64,000 nt of DNA, from assembly GCF_933775445.1 (NCBI RefSeq), contig NC_065872.1, positions 7,502,001 to 7,566,000 of the forward strand, in the 5' to 3' direction. A program made the translations under genes and the position numbers. This DNA comes from Argentina anserina (lineage: Eukaryota > Streptophyta > Magnoliopsida > Rosales > Rosaceae). The notes beneath the pieces are model-generated. The model was not told where the DNA came from. It worked only from the letters and a program-made list of their open reading frames with translations, and ran no database searches. Of the stretch, positions 24,800 to 34,442 are shown in pieces (position 1 is the stretch's first letter; each line of letters starts with the position of its first letter).

Positions 24800-25200
24800 G
24801 CACGTTCTCCCGCCTTCATGCTGGATACACCAATAGCCAAGCCAGTCATTTTTTTTTTCTCTTTTCCTAATATCATTTCAAGTGGTTGTTGTTCATCCCA
24901 CTTGTCTTCAAACTTATGTAGTATGCTTTCAGTCATGCTCCGTGGTGCAAGAAGCATGTTGAATATTTGGATGGTATCAGACCATGGCCTTCCTTCATGA
25001 TTCGCTTCTTGACTTTGTCATGCAGAACTTCTTCCTTAGAATCAACCTTTGGGAGGCCGTGGCCATCATGAGGAGGTTCCCTATGGACAGATGGAGCACT
25101 TTCAATGACTATTTCGTTTTCACCACCTTGACCAAGTAATGGACTTTGCTGCTCCTTTCCTCCTTGATTGTTGTCACTTTCTTCATCAGGTTTTTTTTAT
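24800..25200 (-). pseudogene. Captured TWISTED DWARF 1 (FKBP42) fragment, N-terminal part
   Basis: The minus strand reads LPKVDSKEEVLHDKVKKRI, then MKEGHG, SKYSTCFLHH, KFEDKWDEQQPLEMILGKE and IGVSSMKAGERAL. This is the order of the N-terminal region and FKBP domain of plant TWD1/FKBP42, an immunophilin-like protein that works with ABCB auxin transporters. A stop and frameshift occur after LHHGA (near 24930). The reading passes through without recognisable introns. The fragment is split from its continuation (23960-24083) by a hAT element. Confidence 0.83.
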
Positions 25201-25254
25201 TTTTTTTTATCATCAAACAACACAGGACAATATCAAGGGAGGATACATATTAGG

Positions 25255-25460
25255 TCATAATACCGGCCTCTAACGTAGTATCTTTGGTCTTTTGTTTTAA
25301 CCTCATAAGATGATTATATAAACAGCACAGGACCATGAATTTCCTCCTGTTTCATACGCTCAATTCCAAAGTCAGATGGATACACAGCAACAGACTTAAT
25401 CTCTCCACCTTTCGGAAGAAACGACCTCAACACCACCATTAATACTGTGGTCACCCTTCA
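25255..25460 (-). pseudogene. Captured fragment resembling ESF1 pre-rRNA processing protein
   Basis: The minus strand reads FLPKGGEIKSVAVYPSDFG, ERMKQEEIHGPV and, after a stop, KDQRYYVRGRYYD. ESF1 proteins have a block of the form SFxPKGGxIxSVxxYPSEFGxxRMxEExxxGP followed by LRxYxxxRLxYYYAV, so the match is good in order and spacing. The fragment covers ~65 residues and carries an in-frame stop after GPVLFI. Confidence 0.62.
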
Positions 25461-25489
25461 CCAGGTAAAATGTAAATTCAGTTCTACTT

Positions 25490-25620
25490 CTCCTTGGAGG
25501 CAGTTGCGGCAGCTTGTCCTCTGAGACGACCAGTTCTCTTGGCAGCAATCAGACCAACCTTCTGCCCAGGAGGAGCATCACGCCTGACACTGCTTCATCT
25601 CTATTGCACGCCGTATGTCA
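25490..25620 (-). other. Unidentified possible captured coding fragment
   Basis: The minus strand reads [20 protein letters not shown] followed by [10 protein letters not shown] and a stop. It is basic and alanine-rich, like a protein C-terminus. It lies between the 14-3-3-like and ESF1-like pieces, so it may be another captured host fragment. The family was not recognised. Confidence 0.35.
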
Positions 25621-25635
25621 TCTTGAGCAGCCTTG

Positions 25636-25850
25636 TAAGAGAGCATGGTGTCCTCAGCAGCAACCTTGTAAGAGAGCATGGTGTCCTCAGCAGCAACCTT
25701 GTAAGAGAGCATGGTGTCCTTAGCAGCAGCCTTGTGAGAGAGAGCATGGTGTCCTCAGCAGCAACCTTGTAAGAGAGCATGGTATCCTTAGCAACAGTCT
25801 TGTGTGAGAGAGCATGGTGTCCTCAGCAGCAGCCTTTCTCTCCTCCTTAC
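25636..25850 (-). pseudogene. Captured 14-3-3 fragment expanded as a 33-35 bp tandem repeat
   Basis: On the minus strand KEERKAAAEDTMLS and SYKAAQD match the helix of plant 14-3-3 proteins that reads ERKxAAExTMLxYKxAQD. The 11-residue stretch AAEDTMLSYKV has been multiplied: six copies of GAGAGCATGGT occur near 25640, 25673, 25706, 25741, 25776 and 25809. Spacings of 33 nt keep the frame and spacings of 35 nt break it. The rest of the 14-3-3 protein is absent. Confidence 0.68.
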
Positions 25851-25939
25851 TCACCAGCCCTTGCAAATGATAATCCTTACGAATACAAGCAATCAAATCC
25901 AGCAAACTCTACTTCATCCCTTGTCACAGGTAAGTATTA

Positions 25940-26330
25940 TCCTCAGTTACGTGGTAAGTCATCCAGCTGCCCACAGAAGCTCATCTCCATATCCTATCAT
26001 GTGGAATTGTAAAAGTTCTAAATGATCTCCGGCGTCGTACATTTCCTTTGCCAAGTCCACCATCTTCATCAAGAATTGCATTAACACGATCCTGCTCGTG
26101 TGACACTGATAATACAACAAATCAATCGAGTATGTATTGTTCGAAGACTCATCTTCACTGAAGATTGGACTCTTCATAACTTCTCCGACAGAAATGCTCT
26201 CCACTTCCTCAAAAACGGTGCTTGCTCCATCTCTATCCGAGTCATGATCCATATCTGTCTCAAAGCGGTCCCTCACTTGATTGGTAGTAAACACTTAGAA
26301 AAGGCAGGCATCTGTGACGCCCCATTTGCT
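25940..26330 (-). pseudogene. Captured fragment resembling GH9 endo-beta-1,4-glucanase
   Basis: The minus-strand frame at 25959-26294 contains DLAKEMYDAGDH and, shortly after, GYGDELLWAAG. Both resemble conserved glycoside hydrolase 9 blocks (YDAGDxxKFGFPMA, and YSDELLWAAxWLxxATxD). A +1 shift gives TEDNTYL, which also fits. In a real GH9 enzyme these blocks are far apart, so the piece would be an internally deleted fragment. The acidic stretch upstream (ETDMDHDSDRDGAS) is not GH9-like and is unidentified. There is no active-site region. Identification is by motif memory only. Confidence 0.5.
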
Positions 26331-26764
26331 TCAGGCAACAATTCTTCATTGTGGTCGATTGCATCATTACCATTTCTACCCAACCCGTCAATACCATCCA
26401 CAGAATCATCTCACTTCTTCGATGCGGTTCTTGATGAGCATGACGAAGAATCATCTCCCTCGGCGTCAGTTGGCTTAGATTAACACAGAGTGTGCGGATT
26501 TTATACCAACTCCATTGTTAGGTAAAAACATAAGGGGATCGGAGTACAGCCGAGAGCAGTAGAGGGAGAAACCATGCCAAAGTATAATTGAATTATTGAA
26601 TGATTCAGTGTGGTTGTGCTCTTGTGCAACCGGCTTGTTTTTTTTTTTACTTCGACCTTCTTCTTTTTTTCCTGATTTTGACCTCTTTTTTTTTTGTATG
26701 ATTTTGACAACAATTCGAGCGTCGCGGTCAATCTAACCATTCGACTTCTTTTGAAACGCGTTGG

Positions 26765-27230
26765 TTCTTTTTTTTGACGGATTTGAAGAACGTAAAAGAC
26801 CTAATCGCTTGACTGCTCTCACTTCATAGACTTGACGGCAATCAACAAAAGCGGATTAGGCTTTACGCATCACATTCATCATGGTGGCTTTCAAGAGTTT
26901 GAAGAAAGTAAACGACATAATCGCTTGACTTCTCTCATTTCATAGACTTGACAGCAGTCAATAAAAGCGTGTTAGGCTTTATGCATCACATTCACCATGC
27001 GGCTTTCCAGAGTTTTCTTCACGATGCAAGACTTGTTGATCCGGAACAGAAGAAGTGTCAAATCCGAGAGATTCCAGAACTGAGAGCCAGCTTTGAAGAA
27101 CGTCGGAGCAGCTTCAAGTTAAAGAAGAAGTGTCCAATCCGAGAGATTCCATAATTGACTGCAACAGAGATTGAAGAGTCAAAGATGTTGCGAGCCAGTT
27201 TTGAAGAACATCGTAGCCGCTTCAAGGGTT
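26765..27230 (-). repeat. Two direct duplications in the Gypsy 3' region
   Basis: A ~125 bp unit is present twice (about 26765-26888 and 26889-27012), sharing AATCGCTTGACT and ATAGACTTGAC blocks. It is followed by a second duplicated unit (about 27040-27125 and 27126-27225) sharing CCGAGAGATTCCA and GCCAG.TTTGAAGAAC blocks. Coding content was not recognised. Confidence 0.65.
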
Positions 27231-27463
27231 TGACCTGGATGTGATAACTGACTTGAATGATCAAGACTTGCTCCTTTTTTTTTTCTTCAATCATCTTGTA
27301 ATCAATCGATTTTGAAATTCAACTTATAAGAATTTGTATGATTGGCAGACAAACCCTTATTTTTTATTTTGATGTGACTGAACTTAAGATTTTTATCCTT
27401 AAGCTGCCTACGTATCCTTCTAAAAAAAGAATCAAGTCATCACGTAGTTCAAAAGTTTTTTTT

Positions 27464-27725
27464 TGGTGCCTTGTGCAGTTTAAGCTCATGCAGGCGTGGA
27501 GCGTTTTTTTTTTCTGTGTCTTATGCAGTTTAGGCTCGTGCAGACTTGGAGCATACTTTTTTGTTTTTTTTGGTGACTTGTGCAGTTTAGGCTCATGCAG
27601 ACTTGGAGCATACTTTTTTTGTGTTTTTTGGTGTCTTGTGCAGTTTAGGCTCATGCAGACTTGGAGCATATTTTGTTTTTTTTTGGTGTCTTGTACAGTT
27701 TAGGCTCGTGCGGACTTGGAGCATT
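27464..27725 (-). repeat. Tandem repeat in the Gypsy 3' region (~60-75 bp unit, about five copies)
   Basis: The + strand unit is built on GTGCAGTTTAGGCTCATGCAGACTTGGAGCAT-like sequence separated by T-runs. Units start near 27472, 27528, 27582, 27640 and 27697. Such arrays are common in the 3' untranslated part of TAT-type Gypsy elements. Confidence 0.75.
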
Positions 27726-27736
27726 CTTTGACGTTT

Positions 27737-28471
27737 TCAAGCATGGTACTGCTTCAAGAACTTGTCGTTGCTCGGACCAATTCTCAAACTGTCTTCCGCC
27801 ACAATTTTGTAAGCTCCATTGGTGTATACTTCTCTGACGACATAAGGACCATCCCACTTTGACTTGAATTTGGAGCCAGACTTGTGCGTCATAATGATAT
27901 GTCTTCGAATAGCAAGAACTAAATCATCAACTTGAAATGACCGTGGTCGAACACCTTTATTGAAGGCGTGTGACATCCTAGCTTGGTAGCATTCCAAGTG
28001 TTGTTGTGCATCAAGCCTCTTCTCGTCCAAAGCTTCTAACTCTTGAAGGCGCAACTTGACATTTTCCTCATTTGTGAGACCTTCTTGCAAAGCGATTCTC
28101 AACGACAGAATTTCTTTCTCTAATGGTAATACGGCTTCGACACCATAGACAAGAGAATAAGGTGTAGCATTTGTGGCTTGCCCCCCGTCTTTAAGTTCTG
28201 GAGGAGCTTCGTCTATTTCAATTTCAAAATCTTCATGATCGTCTTCCTCTACGGCATATGCTTCTGCCACCGTGATATGATAAGAGGTTTGGATAATGTT
28301 ATCCTCATCGCCATTACCGAGGTTAGTATCTCCTTTTTGGCCAGTGAATATGATGGTATGTCGCTTCACTTTGAGTTGATATGTGGAATTCACTTCCAAC
28401 ACACACTGACTCCTCATGCGCGACGGGATAAGACTTCGTATTTCTTTGCTCTCCGCTTGACTACAAGTCAT
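27737..28471 (-). pseudogene. Gypsy pol remnant: pre-RT linker fused to integrase C-terminus
   Basis: This is an open frame of 244 codons. Its first half ends with the acidic linker IEIDEAPPELKDGGQAT, which normally precedes the RT. It passes directly to NATPYSLVYGVEAVLPLE, from the end of the integrase, then RLQELEALDEKRLDAQQ, FNKGVRPRSFQVDDLVL and the SKWDGPYVVREVYTNGAYK C-terminal domain. Everything between (RT, RNase H, integrase DDE core) is absent, and the join is in frame at a QAT/AT-type microhomology. Confidence 0.82.
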
Positions 28472-28486
28472 TTTCTTCTTGCTTAT

Positions 28487-30336
28487 TTATCGTTCCTTAT
28501 GTTCGCGCGCCTCCTTTGTGAAATGGGACGATGCTTTGATTGGGTGAAAGTATAGTGGAACTGGCTCAAACGACCCGAATGTTACGGTAGTGCAACTGAC
28601 TTCAGCAACGTCGTCAACGTCCAGCTTAATCCTCCCTTGCTTGGCGAGATTCATGATCAAATCCTTGAGAACAAAGCATTTCTCTATAGGGTGACTAACG
28701 AGGCGATGATATTTGCAATACTTCGGATCGTTGACTCGATGCATTTCTTCAGGACGCTTGCACTCCGGAAGATCTATTATCTTGTTTTCGAGCAGATCCT
28801 CTAAGATGCCTGCCACATCAGAGTCTGAGAACGGGTACGTCTTTTGCTCCATCTCCTTCAACGTGTGTTTACTTCTATTGTAGGTTCGAGGAGGTTGCAC
28901 CTTATTGAACTCATTCTTATCCTGCGTAGAGATCTTAAATGGTGCAGTATTGATGACCATTGATTCTTTGGAAGGCTTCTTCACAACCTCGTCAAATTTG
29001 TTTCCGAAGACTTTATCTATTTGTTGGTCAACCAGGGACTCATTCTTTCCTTTATGACTTGCCAAGCTTAGCTCCATGTCGTGGGCTCGAGTAGCCAACT
29101 CTTCGAAAGAACGAGGCTTGATTCCTTGCAAGATGTATAGTAAATCAAAGTGCATGCCTTGGATGCACATTTCAACGGCTGACATCTCTGACAATCGGTC
29201 TTTGCAATCAAGGCTAAGTGTGCGCCATCTATTGATGTAGCCGATCGCGGGTTCATCCTTCCGTTGCTTCGTGTTAGTTAGCTCCATCATGCTCACCGTC
29301 CGCCTTGTACTATAGAATCGATTAAGGAACTCGCGCTCCATTTGGCCCAACTGTCAACATACTCCGGCTCTAAGTCTGTATACCACTCGAAGGCATTTCC
29401 TTTCAATGAGCGAACAAACTGCTTGACAAGGTGATCGCCTTCTGTCCCGGCGTTACTGCAAGTCTCCACAAAGTGGGCGACATGTTGCTTTGGGTTCCCT
29501 TTACCTTAAAATTGTTGGAAATTTGGTGGCTGATACCCCCGCGGCATCCTTAAGCTGTCGATCCTCTTCGTGTAAGGTTTAGAGTAAGTGATGGAGTCAC
29601 TAGAAGGACCTCCATATTGAGCCCGAATTGAGTTGGTGATGATGTCTTGCAATTGCTGGAGTGATAAGGAACCGAGCGAGTCGTCATTATTCTTGGATGT
29701 TTCCCCCTTTTCATTTACTTTGCTCCTGTCAGGCGACCCCTTGGTGGAGTTCTCATCATTTTGATCTTCCAACTTGTTATAGAGTTCAGCGATTTGCACA
29801 TCCTTTTCTTCAACCGTTCGGGTGAGCTTTTCAACCATCTCCAACAGATTAGAGAGTTGCTCCTCAACTGTGGATGCCCCCGTCACCAAGACCTGCGCAT
29901 TGTCAAAAGAGGATTCATGTGTCATAGAATGAAAGTTATCGCCATCTTCTTTGGGACTTCCATGGTATGATGCCGTGCTTGATTCGTCATCAGAGAAAAC
30001 GTCTTCTAGGATAGGGCTATCACCATGAACGGGTAGAAGAGATTTCTCACTTGGCTCCTTCTCCTTTGACACTTGCTTCTTCCCGCTTTGAAAGGCATGC
30101 TCTATTGCTCCCAAGCTCTCCAAGGTGATGACTGGTTGACGAGGCTTACTAGCAAGTGTCAAAAATGTTGTGGGTTGAACTCTAGCCACGCTCCGGGTGA
30201 CAAGGGCAATCGGTTCACTCTTTGATTTGGAGGATGTTTGATTGGACTTCTTGACCAGCTCGGCCTCTCTGCTTAACCTCGCGGTTGTGGACTTGGATTT
30301 CTTCGTTGGAACGACTTGGTTGTTCTTGGAAGCCAT
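28487..30336 (-). pseudogene. Gypsy gag, broken
   Basis: The probable start is MASKNNQVVPTKKSK at 30336. The order is a low-complexity N-terminus, a coiled stretch (QLSNLLEMVEKLTRTVEEKD), MPRGYQPPNFQQF, and then the retrotransposon gag core ([54 protein letters not shown]). An in-frame TAA just after FQQF (about 29503-29505) and a one-base deletion near 29345 (before MEREF) break it. The downstream part stays open to 28487. This gag-core style is typical of plant TAT-group Gypsy elements. Confidence 0.82.
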
Positions 30337-30386
30337 CGCACAAACGGATTTGATTTCTTCGGAGAAGGAGATGAGAGGCCAAAAAT

Positions 30387-30404
30387 GTCCCACTGGGCGT
30401 GCCA
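30387..30404 (-). promoter_or_regulatory. Primer-binding site of the Gypsy derivative
   Basis: On the minus strand TGGCACGCCCAGTGGGAC lies three bases inside the 5' LTR and begins with the TGG expected to pair with a tRNA CCA end. The tRNA species was not assigned. Confidence 0.6.
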
Positions 30405-30407
30405 ATT

Positions 30408-31374
30408 TGTAGAACGCGAATATGAAAACAAGCAAGAGAATGCAGACACGTATACAAATAAATGTAATTTATTGAATATCAAGCGCGGGGTTACAATCTT
30501 TGGTGAACTCCTCTGATTCTATCTCCGTATGTGATTTGGCTCAAGGGTGATATGCACTTGATCTTGAGGATTTGAGTTTGATTTGGATTTGATTTGATGA
30601 AGAACGAGCGATTTGGCCGCTTGATGCTTCTTCGTGGACTTGAGTTTGGATTGGATTTGGATTTGATGAAGAACGAGCGATTTGGCCGCTTGATGATTCT
30701 TCGTGGACTTGAGGTTGGATTTGGATTTGGATTTGATGAAGAACGAGCGATTTGACCGCTTGATGATTCTTCGTGGAATTGAGGTTGGATTTGGATTTGA
30801 GGAAGAACGAGCGATTTGACCGCTTGATGATTCTTCGTGGATTTGATGATCTTCGTGGACTTGAGAGACTTCGGGATTTGTCGAGAGTGATTCTTGCTCG
30901 AGTGATTTCTCTCCTTCTTCTCCAAGTCTAAAAATCCTCTCATTCTCTTCATGTTGAATGGCTATTTACAGTGTCAAAGTTTATATTTTATAGAATATTT
31001 TAATGACACTTAAAATAATAAATTTCTTTAATTGTATAATTAAATCAATATTATTTTATTATTAATTTAAAATTAGTTATTCTCATAACTAAATTAATCA
31101 GAAAATAATTGACTTAATTATAACCGTTAAGGAAATTTATTAATTTAATCAAATGTCTGATTACCATTTCGATCGTCAATGACATTCAATTTCCAATTAA
31201 AGTTGGAATCACGTAGCTTCGATTACGATCATCCGTTTATGTGCTGACACGAGTTTTATTCGGATCTGCACCAACTTTGTTGACTTTTGGGCCACGTGTG
31301 CAATTTGTCGGGCTCTTAATCGATTTAATTATTTAACGAAGATAATTTACTTCATTAAATTTCATGTGTCTACA
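30408..31374 (-). repeat. 5' LTR of the Gypsy derivative (967 bp)
   Basis: This is the direct repeat of 22170-23180, with four copies of the GAAGAACGAGCGATTT unit (30598-30830) and a short insertion near 30868-30890. Its right edge abuts the ATATG target duplication. On the minus strand transcription would start in this LTR. Confidence 0.88.
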
Positions 31375-34118
31375 ATATGGAATTCAGGGACTGATAAATG
31401 CGATACCAGTTCACATACATTTGCCTCCACAATTTCTAAGAGTTTTTCTGTGTGCAAATGAGGATATGCTAACGTTTTTATTATGAAACTATGAATTGAA
31501 ATTGACTGATCAATGCGATACCTGTATGTTCACGTACATCTGCCTCCACAATTTCTAGAGTTTTCCTGTGTGCAAATACGCAGAGATCTAAATCATAAAT
31601 GACCAGGTATATATAGTTCTTTTATTATATATCATGCATGCTTCTAAAATTTTGGTTGACATAGAAACGTGCACGTAAAAAAGAGACCAAAGTGTGTGCA
31701 TGCATGAGGGTGACGGGTAGGTGTGTGTACGTGTGTCTTCTAACACTTATATGAAAAGCATATCCAATTATCCATCCATAATGAAATGTATTCATGTTCA
31801 AACGTATGCTTTCGATCTACTGGAGCATTTCTTTTCATGATAGACTAACTTGGCGCAAAAGATTAATGGTTTGGTACGTACCTAGGTTATGACTTGGGGA
31901 GGCAAGAAGATAAAGAACAAAAGAAAAAAAAACATAGGAATGTTGACGAGGTTCTCGATCACCATTATCTTTTTAGAAGAGAATATTCACAAGAATTCAT
32001 CTGTGTCTTATAAGGAGAATAAGGAATGGTTGAACCACTTGAAAGCCAGAATCCGAAAGAAAGTGATTGCTACAAGAGAGCAGTGACAGAGCTTAGTGTA
32101 AGCTTCGATGGGCTGTAGCCCAGAAGGAATTTTAACCACTTACATTTTTACATGTGGAAGGTAATGCTAAATATTTATTTCTTGATAATTAGCCCAGAAA
32201 AAAACAGGTTATGAAGTAATTATTCATAACTCTTCCCACATCTCTTACCAAACAGACGAGTTATGTGTGTTTTTTTAAAATTTTAATTATGTGTTAGTTA
32301 TCTCAAAATCATGGTATTTTGGAAAATTATTATAAACTAAATGTTGACAGCACCAGAGTCTCTTCCTCTAGTAAAATTGTTGCTGGAGGTGTTATGCGTG
32401 ATCATCATGACATTTGGTGACTTGGATAGTTGGATTAGAGGCTTTCAGATTAATCTTGGAGTTGTATAAATTTTGGATGTTAAAGCTTGGGGCCTCTTCT
32501 ATGGCAGAAACTTGCATCTAGTCTCAATATTTCTAATCTTGAAGTTGAATCAGACTGCTATTCTTGTTCAACTCTTACAGAGCCCAAATCTTGCTTCCCA
32601 CCCTCTTGGATCTCTTCTGGATGGGTGGAATTGTTTGATGTCCAAAATGAATGATGTGAAAATCCTCCATATTTTCAGAGAAAGCAATATGAGAGCTGCA
32701 GCCATGGCTAGTCCAATATTCTCCATGAGCTGGGATATATGAGCTTTGAGAACCCTCATGTGTATGTTGTTGATGCCTTCGTTGATGATCTTTGTGTTGT
32801 TGCTAGAGTTAGGAGGATCAACTCTTACTCTAATAGTTAGTCACTTGATTCTATTTGTTATGACTTTTAGACCTTCGTTTGTAACAAAATATCATGGTAT
32901 TTTGTCATTGGAAACATAATTACCTTATAAATGCTAGTTATTTAGTATGAAAATTTGAATTTGGACCCTATGATCATCACACTGATCACAGTTCTGAACC
33001 ATGTGTTGTGTTTTTCTTTTATTACTTTTATTTTGACGTTTAGAAGTTAATTTGCACATCTCATGCTGGTTATGTATTGAAAATTAATTATGAAAGAAAC
33101 CCCATAATTTTTCTTCAAAATTGAAGTCTAAGCTAATTTTTGCCCAGGGCATTTTCAATTCCTGGTTCCATCCATGTAACCTAGCCTACAACCATTTTTG
33201 TTTATGACTTGTTGATGAGAAAAACATTTTTTTTATGAAAAATTATTATATGTATCCGGTACATGATATACATAGCGTAGCTCTTTAATAATATTAGTCA
33301 ATTTTTTTACTGTGTTTGTTTCTGATTAATTACACATATTTAAATAATATTTTTTTCTTTCACTGCATGCATGTTTATCACACCATATATCACATAACAA
33401 TGCCACGTAAACACATGATATTCATGGTACACATAATAAAACACTTCTTTTATCCGATCCATTGTGAATTCTGTGGCCGGACTTGGACATGTAATATTGA
33501 CTTGACCCAACTCGGACACGGATAAGCTTTGGATGTCATCTCGATTCTCGCAATTCATCGAAAGGTTATTACCACGCATTTTGTTCCAAATTTCCATAAC
33601 AAGTACATCTCTTCCCCAGTTCCCCTAGTTTCTTACCCTCTGTATACGACAGGGTCTACAGCTAGCTGAAATTGGACGGCAATGAATTTCCACAATTCTG
33701 GGAGTATAAGCGTCTTGGATAGTTGGATTAGGATCAACCATGACTCGTTGACTTATATATAAAAATTATCCTAAGGATAAGCTTTAAGCCAAGAAGGAAA
33801 ATGTTGTCAAGATTGATTGTAGTTGTGATATTGTATTATTCTATTCAAGTGGCAAACCGGCAAATTTCTTGTCAACCCAGTAACCCGCATTAAAAATAAA
33901 TGGATTAAGGTTTAAGATTTAGAAAATCGCCGTAAATCACACGCGCCAGTCGTTAGAGTATCCAAATTTTAATTTGATGCAACGTGGTCATCCACAGTGA
34001 TGATCATTGGGCCAGAATAGGCTTCCTTACGCGGCCTGTATTATACCTGGCTATTGCTGGGTGGGCGGGGTGATATTTCCTTGATAAAACGCCGTACACG
34101 TTTCACTTTGTTGGCAAC
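31375..34118. other. Spacer between the Gypsy element and gene 4
   Basis: No host gene is supported. A ~70 bp sequence is duplicated at about 31390-31460 and 31504-31577 (shared TGCCTCCACAATTTCTA). An RNase H relic lies at 32350-32850 (listed separately). The segment from about 33700 to 34118 is upstream sequence of gene 4 and contains TTGAC cores (for example 33748-33752) that could be W-boxes, but such short motifs are expected by chance. Confidence 0.45.
32350..32850 (+). pseudogene. Plant LINE-type RNase H domain relic
   Basis: The + strand reads GGVMRDHH, then (frame 32473-32742) DVKAWGLFYGRNL, LASHPLGSLLDGW and KILHIFRESNMRAAAMA, and YVVDAFVDDLC-like residues further on. This is the order of the plant type-I RNase H domain found at the end of LINE ORF2 and in related host genes. 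Stops interrupt the first third. No RT is adjacent, so it is an isolated fragment. Confidence 0.6.
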
Positions 34119-34125
34119 TATAAAA
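34119..34125 (+). promoter_or_regulatory. Probable TATA box of gene 4
   Basis: TATAAAA lies ~320 bp before the gene 4 start codon and 25-35 bp before a plausible transcription start (about 34150). A leader donor (GCAA^GTAAGAG near 34310) suggests the UTR may contain an intron. Confidence 0.5.
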
Positions 34126-34442
34126 TGGAAGCGCGTACACAATAGAGATATCAATTCAACAACTCTGCCTTAATCGGAGACAAAGAGAAAAACGAATTCA
34201 ACAACTTTGTTCACTCATAGTGCAATATACAATCCTGTTGCTTGTCGAAGAAACATACGATCCTGTTTACGTGTACTTGTATCTCTGATTTTCAACCTCA
34301 GCATTCAGCAAGTAAGAGCAAATTAACTCGAGATTTGCATTGTATGCATGGTTTTCTTGTTCTTTTGGTAGTCTTGATGTTCGCTTTTTTTAAGTAAATT
34401 TGAAGTCTTTCTCATTTTGGTGTCTCTGTTTGGTGTTGTTGT

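Larger units (their letters stand above)
22170..31374 (-). mobile_element. Ty3/Gypsy (TAT-like) LTR retrotransposon derivative carrying host-gene fragments
   Basis: The element is bounded by direct LTRs (22170-23180 and 30408-31374), each TGTAGA...TCTACA, with 5 bp target duplication ATATG (22165-22169 and 31375-31379). It reads on the minus strand: 5' LTR at the right, PBS, gag, a short integrase C-terminus, a long 3' region, PPT, 3' LTR at the left. Protease, RT, RNase H and the integrase core are missing. The ~4.5 kb between integrase and 3' LTR holds tandem repeats, a nested hAT and fragments resembling at least six host genes. TAT-lineage Gypsy elements are known for long, variable, repeat-rich 3' regions. 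It cannot be autonomous, so its transposition needed proteins from elsewhere. Confidence 0.85.

Noticed and set aside
27338..27703. Cys/Phe-rich open frame with apparent protein repeats
   Set aside because: It reads through the T-rich tandem repeat on the strand opposite to the element; artefact.
33480..33755. TTGAC cores as W-boxes upstream of gene 4
   Set aside because: Five-base motifs occur by chance at this density; no clustered palindrome supports a regulatory call.
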